Of a DNA stretch of 64,000 nucleotides, positions 33,654 to 43,247 are shown piece by piece. The translations under genes were made by a program, and so were the position numbers. Within the stretch, counting starts at the first letter, position 1, and each line of letters begins with the position of its first letter. The notes beneath the pieces were generated by a model. It saw nothing but the letters and a program-made list of their open reading frames with translations, was not told where the DNA came from and searched no databases. This DNA comes from Pseudomonas cedrina subsp. cedrina (GTDB taxonomy: Bacteria; Pseudomonadota; Gammaproteobacteria; Pseudomonadales; Pseudomonadaceae). The stretch is taken from assembly GCF_001983175.1 (NCBI RefSeq), contig NZ_MNPW01000016.1, forward strand, positions 38,242-102,241. Direction: 5' to 3'.

Positions 33654-35349
33654 CCAACGGCGGTGTACGCGGCGGGATCTGGCGTTTGCTGCCCGTCGCT
33701 TCATATGCCGAAGCAAATCGCAGCAGCGCCGAATCGTCATAGGCACGCCCGGCAAACGTCAGTCCCACCGGCATGCCGATATCCGCCATCACCCCCATGG
33801 GCACGGTGACGGTCGGCACGCCGAGGTGGCGGATGGCGAGGTTGCCGTTGGCTACCCAGACGCCGTTGCTCCAGGCGATATCGGCGGAGGCTTCGTTCAC
33901 GTCGGCATCCGCCGGGCCCACGTCGGCCACGGTGGGAAACAGCACCGCGTCGAGGCCGAGCGCGTCCATCCAGTCTTCCAGGTCGATGCGCCGGGTTTGC
34001 TCCAGGCCGCGCAGGCCGTCGGGAACGCTGCTGATCCGGTCCCACGGGGTAATACCGCGCTCGGCCATGCGCACGTATTCGTCCATGCCGGCCGCCAGGT
34101 CGTCTTCACGGTTGGGCAGGGTGCCTGGGTCGTGGGGGAAGATCTTCGGCCCGTCCACATCCGCCAAGCGGTTGAGGGCGGGGTCGTTGTTGGCGCGCAG
34201 GAAGTCATCGAAGGCCCAGGCCGACAGTTCCCACAGTTCGTCGTGGAGGAATTCCTTGGACACCAGCCCGCGGGTAAACACGGTGGGCGCGCCGGGGCGG
34301 TCGCCTTCGCAGTTGGACACCAGCGGGAAGTCCACTTCCACCACTTCGGCACCGGCGGCTTGCAGCGCCTGGCGTGCGTCTTGCCACAGCGCGATCACGC
34401 TGGCGCGGGTATTGATTTTCTGCCCGGTCGGGCCGCCGATACCCGGTTTTTCACTGGTACCGGCATCCGGGTCTGCATTGATGTACATGCGCGGCACGCC
34501 AAAGCGCTTGCCCGCGAGGGACTCGGGCGTCGCCGCCAGTTCAGCGTAGGACGCCGGGCGCACCGAAGCGACACTCGGGATCGGCACCCACGGCTGCAGG
34601 CGCCACAGGTCGCCACGGGTGTCCGGGTCTTCGGCCACCACCACCTCGAGTATCTCCAGCAGGTCGGCCATGGTGCGGGCGAAAGGCACGACCACGTCCA
34701 TGGTCGGCGTCAAAGGCCAGTTGCCGCGCACCGAAATCACCCCTCGGGACGGGGTGTAGGCGCACAGTCCGTTGTTCGACGCGGGGCCGCGCCCGCTCGA
34801 CCAGGTTTCTTCCGCCAAACCGAAGGCTGCAAAGCTGGCGGCCGTCGCGGTGCCGGCGCCGTTGGACGAGCCGGAGGCAAACGGTGCGGTCAAGTAGCCG
34901 GCGTTATACGGGCTTTCCGCGCGGCCATACACGCCACGCTGCATGCCGCCGTTGGCCATCGGCGGCATGTTGGTCTTGCCCAGGCAGATGGCGCCCCCGG
35001 CGCGCAGGCGCTCGATGGTGAACGCGTCGCGCTGGGCGACCAGGTTGGCAAACGCCGGGCTGCCGGAGGCCGCAGTCAGGCCCTTGACCAGGTAACTGTC
35101 CTTGGCGGTGTAGGGAATACCGTCCAACGGTCCCAGGATTTCGCCCCTTATCCGGCGTGCATCGGACGCCTCGGCTTCCTTCAGGGCCTCGGGGTTGCGC
35201 ACCACCACGGCGTTCAGTGCGGTGGCCGTCTGCGGACCGTCATAGGCATCGATCCGCGCGAGGTAAGCCTTGACCAGTTCAACCGCGGTGGTCTGGCCGG
35301 ATTCGAGCGCAGCGCGCAATTGGGCAATGGAGACTTCGGTAACTTGCAT
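33643..35349 (-). CDS. Amidase-signature hydrolase
   Basis: The 568-residue enzyme is of the amidase signature family. The catalytic Lys is in IPYTAKDSYLV, and the Ser-cisSer part appears as FASGSSNGAGTATAASFAAFGL followed by EETWSSGRGPASNN, slightly divergent from the usual GGSIRxPA box. It has no signal peptide. The substrate is unknown; family members act on aliphatic or aromatic amides and on peptide-like amides. ATG 35349 follows an in-frame GTG. The final codons lie in repeat sequence. Confidence 0.88.
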   Translation of the reverse strand: MQVTEVSIAQLRAALESGQTTAVELVKAYLARIDAYDGPQTATALNAVVVRNPEALKEAEASDARRIRGEILGPLDGIPYTAKDSYLVKGLTAASGSPAFANLVAQRDAFTIERLRAGGAICLGKTNMPPMANGGMQRGVYGRAESPYNAGYLTAPFASGSSNGAGTATAASFAAFGLAEETWSSGRGPASNNGLCAYTPSRGVISVRGNWPLTPTMDVVVPFARTMADLLEILEVVVAEDPDTRGDLWRLQPWVPIPSVASVRPASYAELAATPESLAGKRFGVPRMYINADPDAGTSEKPGIGGPTGQKINTRASVIALWQDARQALQAAGAEVVEVDFPLVSNCEGDRPGAPTVFTRGLVSKEFLHDELWELSAWAFDDFLRANNDPALNRLADVDGPKIFPHDPGTLPNREDDLAAGMDEYVRMAERGITPWDRISSVPDGLRGLEQTRRIDLEDWMDALGLDAVLFPTVADVGPADADVNEASADIAWSNGVWVANGNLAIRHLGVPTVTVPMGVMADIGMPVGLTFAGRAYDDSALLRFASAYEATGSKRQIPPRTPPLAAD

Positions 35350-35406
35350 CACGTTTTTTTCGCCGCCTTCAAGTGGGGGTATGGCGGCAGTCTACGTACA
35401 GCTATT

Positions 35407-36201
35407 TCACAAAACCAGCGCCGCATCATCCCCCTGGGCGCCGCGCATCACCTGCCAGGTGGCCGCATCAGCGGGAATCAAGTGTTCGATGCGCAGGGAG
35501 GCGAGGGTGATGTCCTGGGGCATGCCGAAGGTGGTGAAGGTAGACAGAAAGCTCAGTTCGCCCTGGGTGGAGCGCACGCGCGTCAGCACCAACGGTGGCA
35601 GATGCGCGGGCAGCTCGGTGTCTGTCGGCGTGGGCAAGGTGGCGAGTAGCGCGGCCAGTTCGGGATTGCCCAGCGCTTCGCGGGCCGCACGCTGCCAGGC
35701 CAGGGTACGAATCTCGTCGGCATTGAGCAGGTGATCGCCCAGGCCGCCCGCTTGCAGCAAGGTGACCAGCAGGTTCACACCCTGCGCCGCGTCCGGCGGG
35801 ATGCCGACCAACGCAAACAGCGCATGGGTACTGGCATTCGCCGCCAGCACTTGCCACTGGCTGTCCAACAGGATGGCGGGGGCTGGATTGTTGGCGTGCA
35901 GCACATGGCTGACCGCTTCGCGGATCGCGGCCATGGCGGGGGAGGCGAGCGGCGTGGCGGGGTAGCGCGGGGCATAGCCGGCCGCGAGGAATACGCGGTT
36001 GCGCCGGTCCAGCGGTGCCTCCAGCGCCGCGAGCAGCGTATGCAAGGTGCCGGGGCCCGGCTTGGCACGGCCTGTCTCGATGCAACTGAGGTGACGCTGG
36101 GAAACCCCCGTGATCAAGGCCAGGTCGAGTTGGCTCAGCTTGGCCAGCCTGCGCAAGTGGCGCAGTTGTTCGCCAGCGGTGGAAGAGTAGTCCGTGACCA
36201 A
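35407..36201 (-). CDS. XRE-family regulator with MmyB-like domain
   Basis: The 264-residue regulator has an N-terminal Cro/C1 helix-turn-helix (about 10-70, LSQLDLALITGVSQRHLSCIE) and a MmyB-like ligand domain (about 100-260, with ILLDSQWQVLAANASTHALF). The start appears to be TTG at 36201: GGAGG lies 8 bp upstream, whereas the nearby ATG is out of frame and too close to it. Members often regulate neighbouring oxidoreductases; here the amidase and DUF2834 genes flank it. Confidence 0.85.
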   Translation of the reverse strand: MVTDYSSTAGEQLRHLRRLAKLSQLDLALITGVSQRHLSCIETGRAKPGPGTLHTLLAALEAPLDRRNRVFLAAGYAPRYPATPLASPAMAAIREAVSHVLHANNPAPAILLDSQWQVLAANASTHALFALVGIPPDAAQGVNLLVTLLQAGGLGDHLLNADEIRTLAWQRAAREALGNPELAALLATLPTPTDTELPAHLPPLVLTRVRSTQGELSFLSTFTTFGMPQDITLASLRIEHLIPADAATWQVMRGAQGDDAALVL

Positions 36202-36278
36202 ACCATGACCTCCGAGGTCATTGCCAGGGGCCGAACCTTACCACTAACTTAAGCTTCGATCACTTCAAGGAGGCCACC

Positions 36279-36584
36279 ATGAAAAGACCCTCTATCGCCC
36301 TGGCTGCATTGCTCGGGTTTTCCCTGTACACCCTGGCGACGATGTTGACGGCCGAGCAGTCGCTGTTGTCGTTTGGCCGGGAGTTGATCTCGCGTCCGGA
36401 CACCGCGCAAGTGGTGATCGACCTGTACCTGATGGCGGTGCTGGCGTGTGTGTGGATGTACCGGGACGCGCGGCGCCGGGGGCGTTCGGTGGTTTCGGTC
36501 ATGCCGTATTTTTTGCTGACGGCGGTGTTTGTGTCGGTGGGGCCGTTGCTTTATCTGGTGGTGAATGGGGGCCGGGATGAATGA
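36279..36584 (+). CDS. DUF2834 membrane protein
   Basis: The 101-residue protein has three hydrophobic segments (about 5-23, 45-60 and 74-95) and the VIDLYLMAVLACVWMYRDARRRGRS core typical of DUF2834. AAGGAGG precedes the ATG. It is divergent from the XRE regulator across 77 bp and may be its target. The function is unknown. Confidence 0.78.
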   Translation: MKRPSIALAALLGFSLYTLATMLTAEQSLLSFGRELISRPDTAQVVIDLYLMAVLACVWMYRDARRRGRSVVSVMPYFLLTAVFVSVGPLLYLVVNGGRDE

Positions 36585-36629
36585 GCGTTTGCAGCTCTAG
36601 GCACTGCTTTCGCTGAACTGGCCTGGTAT

Positions 36630-37754
36630 TTATTGCCGGGGCACTACCACGCGAAAAAGCGTCCCCGCCGCCCGATCCGACTCCACTTCGATCACCCCTT
36701 GATGGGATGCCGCAATTTCCGAAGCAATGAACAACCCCAGCCCAAGGCCGGCCGTCGGCCCGTGTTCAACCACCGAGCGCTGGGAAAAGCGCCCCATGGG
36801 GTTGAAGATAAACGGCAGCACATCGACCGGGATGGGGTCGCCGTGGTTGTGCACGGTAAACACCACTGTTTCAGCTGACGCCGCCAGTCGCACCGTGATC
36901 GGTGACTGCGCATCGCCGTGCTGCACCGCATTGCTGATGATGTTGGAAAACACCTGCTCCATGCGTGGGCCATCGAAGGCGCCGATGGTCGGGGTATCGG
37001 CTTCGAACAGGATATTTGACGCGGGGTGAAACGCGCGCAGCTCCTCGACGATGCGTTCGCAGATCGGTGCCAGGTCGGTCGTCGTGCGCTTGACCGGAAT
37101 GCCCGGGCCCATCTGGCAGCGCGTCAGATCCAGCAGGTCGCCAACGATCTGGCTGGCGCGTTGCACGCTGGCGTAGATCTGCCTGGCTACCCGCGTACCG
37201 CGCTCGTCTGCGGTGGGGGAGCGCCTGAGGATATCGGCGCCCAGCAGGATCGCGCCCAACGGCGTGCGCAGGTCGTGACCGAGGATGCCCAGGAACACAT
37301 TGCGCGAGGCTTCCACGGCGCGCGAGTAACTGGCGATGGATTCCGCCAGCGCCTGATCGATAGCCTCGTGAAAGCGGTTCATGTCGTCGACTGCCAGCGG
37401 CGTGCCGTGTTTGATCTGATTGAGCCATTGGCTGAGCACGCTGGTGCGCAACGCCCGGTACTCAGACACCATCTGGTCGATGGAGAACCCCGCCATCAGG
37501 CGCGTGACCGCGTGGGTTTCAGCGGGTGTCTCGTCGTCCTGCTGCGGTGCCAGCCCTTGGGCCTTGTCAATTTGTTCCTGCACGGTCTGGGTGGTTCGCA
37601 GGTCGAGCACGATGGCGCGCAGCATCTGCTCGGCGTGGTCACGCAGGCCCGCAGGGTCAAGGTCGGCCCCTGGGGTCTGGATGGTGCGGGCAAAGTCTTC
37701 CCAGGCCTGAAGGATCGGCTCGAGGTTCTCAAGAATGAAGTCGGGCAGGCGCAT
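36630..37754 (-). CDS. Orphan histidine kinase with RsbRD-like N-domain
   Basis: The 374-residue soluble kinase has an N-terminal helical domain (about 1-140) resembling the RsbT co-antagonist/RsbRD fold (ILENLEPILQAWEDFA...LRTTQTVQEQIDKAQG), a HisKA domain with FLGILGHDLRTPLGAI, and HATPase with NIISNAVQHGD and GLGLGLFIA. It has no transmembrane segment. No response regulator gene is adjacent. The N-domain suggests input from a stressosome-like or partner-switch signal. Confidence 0.87.
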   Translation of the reverse strand: MRLPDFILENLEPILQAWEDFARTIQTPGADLDPAGLRDHAEQMLRAIVLDLRTTQTVQEQIDKAQGLAPQQDDETPAETHAVTRLMAGFSIDQMVSEYRALRTSVLSQWLNQIKHGTPLAVDDMNRFHEAIDQALAESIASYSRAVEASRNVFLGILGHDLRTPLGAILLGADILRRSPTADERGTRVARQIYASVQRASQIVGDLLDLTRCQMGPGIPVKRTTTDLAPICERIVEELRAFHPASNILFEADTPTIGAFDGPRMEQVFSNIISNAVQHGDAQSPITVRLAASAETVVFTVHNHGDPIPVDVLPFIFNPMGRFSQRSVVEHGPTAGLGLGLFIASEIAASHQGVIEVESDRAAGTLFRVVVPRQ

Positions 37755-37868
37755 GCGAAGATCCTAGGAGGGGCAGAAACGCACGGGAAGCTGCCAAACA
37801 AGGATTTAAGCACGGAATGACCCGTTCATGCTGCGCAGGCGTCCTTGCCTGCGTCAATCATGGGCTGG

Positions 37869-39080
37869 TCAGACGCCTTTGGTGGAAGGCAGCAAGACCG
37901 TCAGGATGCCCACCAGCGGCAGGAACGAGCACAACGTGTAGACGTATTCGATGCCGTGGGTGTCGGCGAGCAAGCCGAGCAAGGCCGCGCCAATCCCGCT
38001 GAAGCCGAACATCAGGCCGAAGAAGATCCCGGCGATCATGCCGACATTGCCTGGCACCAGTTCCTGGGCAAACACCACGATGGCCGAGAATGCCGAGGCG
38101 AGGACAAAGCCGATCACCACGCTCAACACTGCCGTCCAGAACAGGTCGACGTAGGGCAGGGCGAGGGTGAACGGCGCGGCGCCGAGGATGGAGAACCAGA
38201 TGACCTTCTTGCGGCCGATCTTGTCGCCAATCGGGCCGCCGGCGAAGGTGCCGACGGCCACCGCACCGAGGAACAGGAACAGGTACATCTGGGAGCTGGC
38301 GACCGACAAATGGAATTTTTCGATCAGATAAAAGGTGAAGTAGCTGGTCAGGCTGGTCATGTAGAAGTATTTGGAAAACACCAGCACGGCCAGCACCACC
38401 AGGGCGAAGGTCACGCGGCCCTTGGACAAGCCATGGGTGGCTTTGCCGCCCTGCTTGAGCTTGAACAGGTTGAGGTGGTTGCGGTACCAGCGGCTCAGGC
38501 CATACAGCACCAGGATCGCAAACACGGCGAACAACCCGAACCAGGCGATATGGCCCTGGCCGTACGGAATGATGATCGCCGCCGCGAGCAACGGGCCCAA
38601 GGCGCTGCCGGTGTTGCCGCCGACCTGGAACGTCGATTGCGCCAGGCCGTAGCGACCGCCGGAAGCCAGGCGCGCAACGCGCGAGGTCTCCGGGTGGAAG
38701 GTCGACGAGCCAACGCCCACCAGCCCGGCGGCCAGCAGAATCGCCGGGAAGCTGCCGACGTATGCCAGCAGCAGGATGCCGATCAGGGTGCACACCATGC
38801 CCGCCGGCAGCAGCCAGGGCTTGGGATGGCGGTCGGTGTGGTAGCCGATCCACGGCTGCAGCAGCGAGGCGGTCAATTGGAAGGTCAGGGTGATCAGGCC
38901 CACCTGGGCGAACGACAGGCCGTAGTTGGCCTTGAGCATCGGGTAGATCGACGGCAGCACGGCCTGGATCAGGTCATTGATCAAATGCGCCAGGGCGCAG
39001 GCGCCGAGGATGCGCATGACCAAGGGACTGGCCTGAGGGGTGGTGGTTGCAGCGGCGGGTGACGCGGTGAGGGTCGACAT
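37869..39080 (-). CDS. fsr: Fosmidomycin-resistance-type MFS efflux pump
   Basis: The 403-residue, twelve-helix MFS carrier resembles E. coli Fsr (AHLINDLIQAVLPSIYPML, GVGSSTFHPETSRVARLASGGR, FQVGGNTGSALGPLL). ATG 39080 is preferred; the frame is open upstream. The AraC-type gene at 39227 is divergent and may control it. The native substrate is unknown; the name reflects the family. Confidence 0.87.
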   Translation of the reverse strand: MSTLTASPAAATTTPQASPLVMRILGACALAHLINDLIQAVLPSIYPMLKANYGLSFAQVGLITLTFQLTASLLQPWIGYHTDRHPKPWLLPAGMVCTLIGILLLAYVGSFPAILLAAGLVGVGSSTFHPETSRVARLASGGRYGLAQSTFQVGGNTGSALGPLLAAAIIIPYGQGHIAWFGLFAVFAILVLYGLSRWYRNHLNLFKLKQGGKATHGLSKGRVTFALVVLAVLVFSKYFYMTSLTSYFTFYLIEKFHLSVASSQMYLFLFLGAVAVGTFAGGPIGDKIGRKKVIWFSILGAAPFTLALPYVDLFWTAVLSVVIGFVLASAFSAIVVFAQELVPGNVGMIAGIFFGLMFGFSGIGAALLGLLADTHGIEYVYTLCSFLPLVGILTVLLPSTKGV

Positions 39081-39226
39081 GCAGGCATTCCATACAAGGC
39101 AGCTGATCAAAGGCGGCAACTTCTTGGGGTCGCCATCCATTACAAAATGATTCGGCGTTTATGCTAGATTCCGCGCAAATGCCTGTCTCGCGTAATTCGG
39201 GCGGCAACCATCGCAAAAAGGGCGAA

Positions 39227-40000
39227 ATGATCAAATCACTGGATATATTTTTACAGGAGATCGACGAAGGTGACTGGGCGGTCATCAGTTCGGCCACCGA
39301 TTATCCGGAAAACTGGGTGATCCCCGACCACAGCCATGAAAAGCACCAACTCTTGTACGCGACCGAGGGCGTGATGGTGGTGCATTCGGCGCAGAACCAG
39401 TGGACGGTGCCGCCCAACCGTGGCTTCTGGATGCCCTGTGGGCACGTGCATTCCCTGCGGTGCGTGGGGCCATTGAAGATGCGCAGCGTGTTCGTTCGCC
39501 CCGACAGCTTTCCCAACCTGCCCACCGAGACCAAGGCGGTGAGCATTTCGCCGCTGTTGAGCGAGCTGATCAAGGCGTCGGTGAGCTTGAAGCCGCCGTA
39601 CGCCGAAGACTCACGGGATGCGCGGATCATGCACCTGATCCTCGACGAACTCGCGCTGTTGCCCGCTTTGCCGTTGTCGCTGCCGTTGCCGGCCGAGCCG
39701 CGTATCCATCGCATCTGCCTGGCGTTGCAGGATGAACCGGGCGATGCCTCCACCGTGGCGGACTGGAGCGAGCGCCTGCACCTGGACCAGAAAACCATCC
39801 AGCGCCTGTTTCGCAAGGAAACCGGCATGACGTTCGGCCAATGGCGCCAGCAGGCCCGGCTGCTGTTGGCGCTGGAACGCATCGCAGTGGGCGGGAAGGT
39901 GATCGATATCGCCCTGGAGCTGGGCTATGACAGCCCCAGCGCGTTCACCAGCATGTTCAAGAAACAGTTCGGCAAGACGCCGAGCCAGTTTTTCCGCTAG
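39227..40000 (+). CDS. AraC-family regulator
   Basis: The 257-residue regulator has an N-terminal cupin (about 15-100, HSHEKHQLLYATEGVMVVHS) and two C-terminal AraC helix-turn-helices (about 165-257, WSERLHLDQKTIQRLFRKETG; ALELGYDSPSAFTSMFKKQFG). AAAGGGCG precedes ATG 39227. It is divergent from the Fsr-like pump, its probable target. Confidence 0.9.
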   Translation: MIKSLDIFLQEIDEGDWAVISSATDYPENWVIPDHSHEKHQLLYATEGVMVVHSAQNQWTVPPNRGFWMPCGHVHSLRCVGPLKMRSVFVRPDSFPNLPTETKAVSISPLLSELIKASVSLKPPYAEDSRDARIMHLILDELALLPALPLSLPLPAEPRIHRICLALQDEPGDASTVADWSERLHLDQKTIQRLFRKETGMTFGQWRQQARLLLALERIAVGGKVIDIALELGYDSPSAFTSMFKKQFGKTPSQFFR

Positions 40001-40012
40001 CGCCGGGTGGGA

Positions 40013-42586
40013 TTACTCTACGCTGCTTGCGTAGAGCTCCAGCAAACCGTGGAAGGTTGCGTTATCCAGCGGTTGGCTGAGGAAATAGCCCTGGCCTTCC
40101 TCACACGCCACGGCCTTGAGCAGCGCCAGGTGTTCAGCGGTTTCGACGCCTTCGGCGGTGACCGTCAGTGCCAGGGCGCGGCCCAGGCCGACGATGGCCT
40201 GGATGATCGCCTTGTCATCGTCGCTGTCTTCCAGCCGGCTCAGGAAGCTGCGGTCTATTTTCAAGCCGTCGAACGGGAACGCACGCAGGTAACTCAGGGA
40301 GGAGTAGCCGGTGCCGAAGTCGTCCATGGCGATGCGAATGCCCAATTGCTTGAGCGTATTCATGACCTCAAGCGCCCCGGTGGCATCTTCGAGCATCACG
40401 CTTTCGGTGATCTCCAGTTCCACGCGCGCAGGGTCGATGCCGGAGGCGTCAAGCGCCTGGCGTACGCGCGCCACCAGGTTGCCGCGCTTGAACTCCGTGG
40501 GTGACAGGTTTACCGACACAAACAGATGTTCCGGCCACTGGGCTGCGCAGGTACAGGCGGTTTCGAATACCCAGTCACTCAGCGCCAGGATCAGCCCGGA
40601 CTCTTCGGCGATCGGAATAAAGGTGTCCGGCGCGATCAGGCCGCGCTCCGGGTGTTGCCAGCGCACCAGCGCTTCGGCACCTACCATCTGTCCGTCGGCA
40701 ATGCGATAGCGTGGTTGGAAGTGCAGGCGCAGCTCGGCGTGTTTGATCGCAAAGCGCAGGTCGCTTTCCAGGCGGCGACGCTCGATGATGCGCGCGTTCA
40801 TCTCGCCGGAGTAGAAGCGCCAGGTATTACGGCCCGCCGCCTTGGCTTCGTACAAGGCAATGTCGGCGTAGCGCAGCAGCTCCGTGGCGTCGCGGGCATC
40901 GTTGGGAGCGATGGCAATGCCGATGCTGGCGCTGATGAACACTTCCTGCTCGTCGATCTTGATCGTCCGTTCGATGGACTCGATCAAGCGATAGCACAGA
41001 GCTTCGACTTCGTCTGGCGTGCCAGCATCCACCAGGATCAGCACAAACTCATCCCCGCCGACGCGGGCCACCAGGTCGCCGTGGCGCACGCAGTCGGCCA
41101 GGCGCGTGGACACTTCGTTGAGCACCCGGTCGCCGGCGGCGTGTCCGAGCAGGTCATTGACCGGCTTGAACCGGTCAAGGTCCAGGCTGAGCATGACCAG
41201 CGACTGCTTGGAGGTGGGCAATGCCTTGAGCTTGCCGTCGAGGAAGCTTTGCAGGCGCGTGCGGTTGGCCAAGCCGGTGAGTGCGTCATGCTGGGAAAGG
41301 AACTCGATGCGTCGACGGGCTTCGACTTCTTCGGTCACGTCCGTAGCCGTGCCGCGAAACCCGCCGCAGGGCATCTGGCGCGCCGACAAGCGCGTGCTAC
41401 GCTCCTGTCCCCGCGCATCGACGTAGCGACATTGCACGCTGATGTCCGGGCGCCGTCCGGGCGCGTTGAGCCACTGGGACAGCAGGCCGGTTTCGGTCTG
41501 CAGCAAGTCGTTCATCGTGGCCCCGATCCAGGCATTGCGCGCGAGCCCGGTGACGCCTTCGAAGCGCTCCGACAGGTAGGTAAAACGCCAACCGGCATCG
41601 ATTTCCCAGACCCAATCGGAGCTGGCCTCCACCACATCGCGAAAGCGTGCTTCGCTGGTGGCCAGGGCATCCTGGCTGTTGCGCAGCGAGGAATGGGTGG
41701 CGTCCAGGGCGAGCGCCGCGGCCGTGGTGCGGCGTGAAATCACCCAAGTCATCAGGCACACCAGCAACGCGGCCAGGCCCAGCAGCGGCAGGCCTACACC
41801 CATCAGGCGCAGACCGGGGCGGGCCGGTTCCCAGTGCAGGCTGCCGGCAGCGCCGTTGTCGCCGAGGGGGAAGAGCAGGGTCTTGCCAACTTCATCGTGG
41901 CTGGCGATGTGCAGTTTATCCACGCCGAAATCATTGCCGATCACGGTCAGTTTGGCGCTGTCGAGGATGTCGATGAAGATCAGCACCGACGGTTGCCGGC
42001 CATCGGTCGACACCGTGGGATCGGTGCCCGGCGTGATGGCGGCGGCGGCCACCAGCGCGGGGCTGCCGTGTACGTTGATAAAGGCCGTGGCCGGTGTTTC
42101 GCTGTCTGCGCCGGCACGTGCCTGTTCGAGAACATCGCTAATGGACCGGCCGAGCCATTGCGTGAGTTCGACGTTTTTCAGCTGGCCATCGATGACCGCA
42201 TACACGGTGCGATTGGCGTCGTCGACCACAAACAGGCCCTGGAAACCGAAATCGTCATACAGCGTGGCGCCGATATTGCCCCGCACATAGGCCCAGTCCT
42301 CGTCGACCTTAACGTGCAGGTGCTTGTAGGCATCGCTCCAGAAGGCGTAGTCCTTGACCGTGACCCGCAGGGCTTTCTCCAGGGATTGCACGGCTTTACG
42401 GGTATAAAAGGCGCTTTCAACCTCTTCGGACCGGTCCAATTCGTGGGCGAGAAAAACCAGCGAGTAGGCGGCGGCGGCGAAGACCATCGCCAGCAAGGCC
42501 ATGAAGCGGAACAGGGAGGTGCGTGCCAGAGACAGGCTGGTTCGATCGGAAAGCGAGAGGGCGATAGGAGCGAGAGAGTTCGGCAT
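40013..42586 (-). CDS. CHASE4-PAS-GGDEF-EAL cyclic-di-GMP enzyme
   Basis: The 857-residue inner-membrane protein has TM1 at about 25-48, a periplasmic CHASE4 domain at about 60-235, TM2 at about 265-287, PAS at about 315-420, GGDEF at about 440-595 with an intact RVGGDEF, and EAL at about 605-850 with intact EALVRW, EITES and DDFGTGYSS. Both diguanylate cyclase and phosphodiesterase sites look complete, so net activity cannot be predicted. The upstream I-site region lacks an obvious RxxD. Confidence 0.93.
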   Translation of the reverse strand: MPNSLAPIALSLSDRTSLSLARTSLFRFMALLAMVFAAAAYSLVFLAHELDRSEEVESAFYTRKAVQSLEKALRVTVKDYAFWSDAYKHLHVKVDEDWAYVRGNIGATLYDDFGFQGLFVVDDANRTVYAVIDGQLKNVELTQWLGRSISDVLEQARAGADSETPATAFINVHGSPALVAAAAITPGTDPTVSTDGRQPSVLIFIDILDSAKLTVIGNDFGVDKLHIASHDEVGKTLLFPLGDNGAAGSLHWEPARPGLRLMGVGLPLLGLAALLVCLMTWVISRRTTAAALALDATHSSLRNSQDALATSEARFRDVVEASSDWVWEIDAGWRFTYLSERFEGVTGLARNAWIGATMNDLLQTETGLLSQWLNAPGRRPDISVQCRYVDARGQERSTRLSARQMPCGGFRGTATDVTEEVEARRRIEFLSQHDALTGLANRTRLQSFLDGKLKALPTSKQSLVMLSLDLDRFKPVNDLLGHAAGDRVLNEVSTRLADCVRHGDLVARVGGDEFVLILVDAGTPDEVEALCYRLIESIERTIKIDEQEVFISASIGIAIAPNDARDATELLRYADIALYEAKAAGRNTWRFYSGEMNARIIERRRLESDLRFAIKHAELRLHFQPRYRIADGQMVGAEALVRWQHPERGLIAPDTFIPIAEESGLILALSDWVFETACTCAAQWPEHLFVSVNLSPTEFKRGNLVARVRQALDASGIDPARVELEITESVMLEDATGALEVMNTLKQLGIRIAMDDFGTGYSSLSYLRAFPFDGLKIDRSFLSRLEDSDDDKAIIQAIVGLGRALALTVTAEGVETAEHLALLKAVACEEGQGYFLSQPLDNATFHGLLELYASSVE

Positions 42587-42692
42587 TATTTCCCGCAGGG
42601 CGTCGCTGCAAGTCAGGATTATGTCTTGCTATCGGCCGCTGCGGCGAAAAATTTAGACTGGGCAGGGGCGACCGGATCGCCGAGGCCATCGG

Positions 42693-43196
42693 TCACCTAT
42701 CGGTGGTCAGATTCGCAAAGAAAATGCAGCCGATCAGCCGCGCAAACAGGCTGAGGGTTTCCGGCAGGTTGGGGTCCTCGAACAGCATCGCTCGCGAATC
42801 CAGTGCACACAGCGCGCCGAACAGGCGGCCATCGGGCAGGAAGATCGGCGCGCCGGCGTAGCTCTCGATGGCGTACTGCTTGACCACCGGGCGTGAGGCA
42901 AAACGGCCGTTCTGGCTGATCTGCGGGACAAACAAGGTGTGGGGGTCGACGCAGAACTCACTGCACAGCGTGGTTTCCAGGTCGAGTACGTCATCGACAT
43001 GAATGCCCATGTCGATGGTGTCGTGTACCGAGCACACTATCCAATCCTGGTCGGTGAACTTGGCAATGCCGGCGAAGCGCATTCCGGTGAGGCGGGTGAC
43101 CAATTGCAGGATGCTGGTGGTGGCTTCTATTTCGGCAATAGCGGCGCGTTCGTCTGCGCTGAGCAGAGACTGTGGCGCGGTGACGCTTGGCAGCAT
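42693..43196 (-). CDS. GAF-domain protein
   Basis: The 167-residue protein is a single GAF domain (about 20-160), with TRLTGMRFAGIAKFTDQDW and YAGAPIFLPDGRLFGALCALD, as in GAF sensors. ATG 43196 is chosen for its GGAG at 8 bp; GTG 43205 overlaps that element. It lies 106 bp upstream of the cyclic-di-GMP gene on the same strand and could modulate it. The ligand is unknown. Confidence 0.83.
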   Translation of the reverse strand: MLPSVTAPQSLLSADERAAIAEIEATTSILQLVTRLTGMRFAGIAKFTDQDWIVCSVHDTIDMGIHVDDVLDLETTLCSEFCVDPHTLFVPQISQNGRFASRPVVKQYAIESYAGAPIFLPDGRLFGALCALDSRAMLFEDPNLPETLSLFARLIGCIFFANLTTDR

Positions 43197-43247
43197 GTGT
43201 GACACTCCATTCGTGGGGTGGCCCGGGCCACCCCGTCTGTTCAGGCG

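Noticed and set aside
33826..35649. 607-codon plus-strand open frame opposite the amidase gene
   Set aside because: Amidase motifs identify the minus strand as coding; the plus frame continues past both gene ends into the XRE gene without domain logic.
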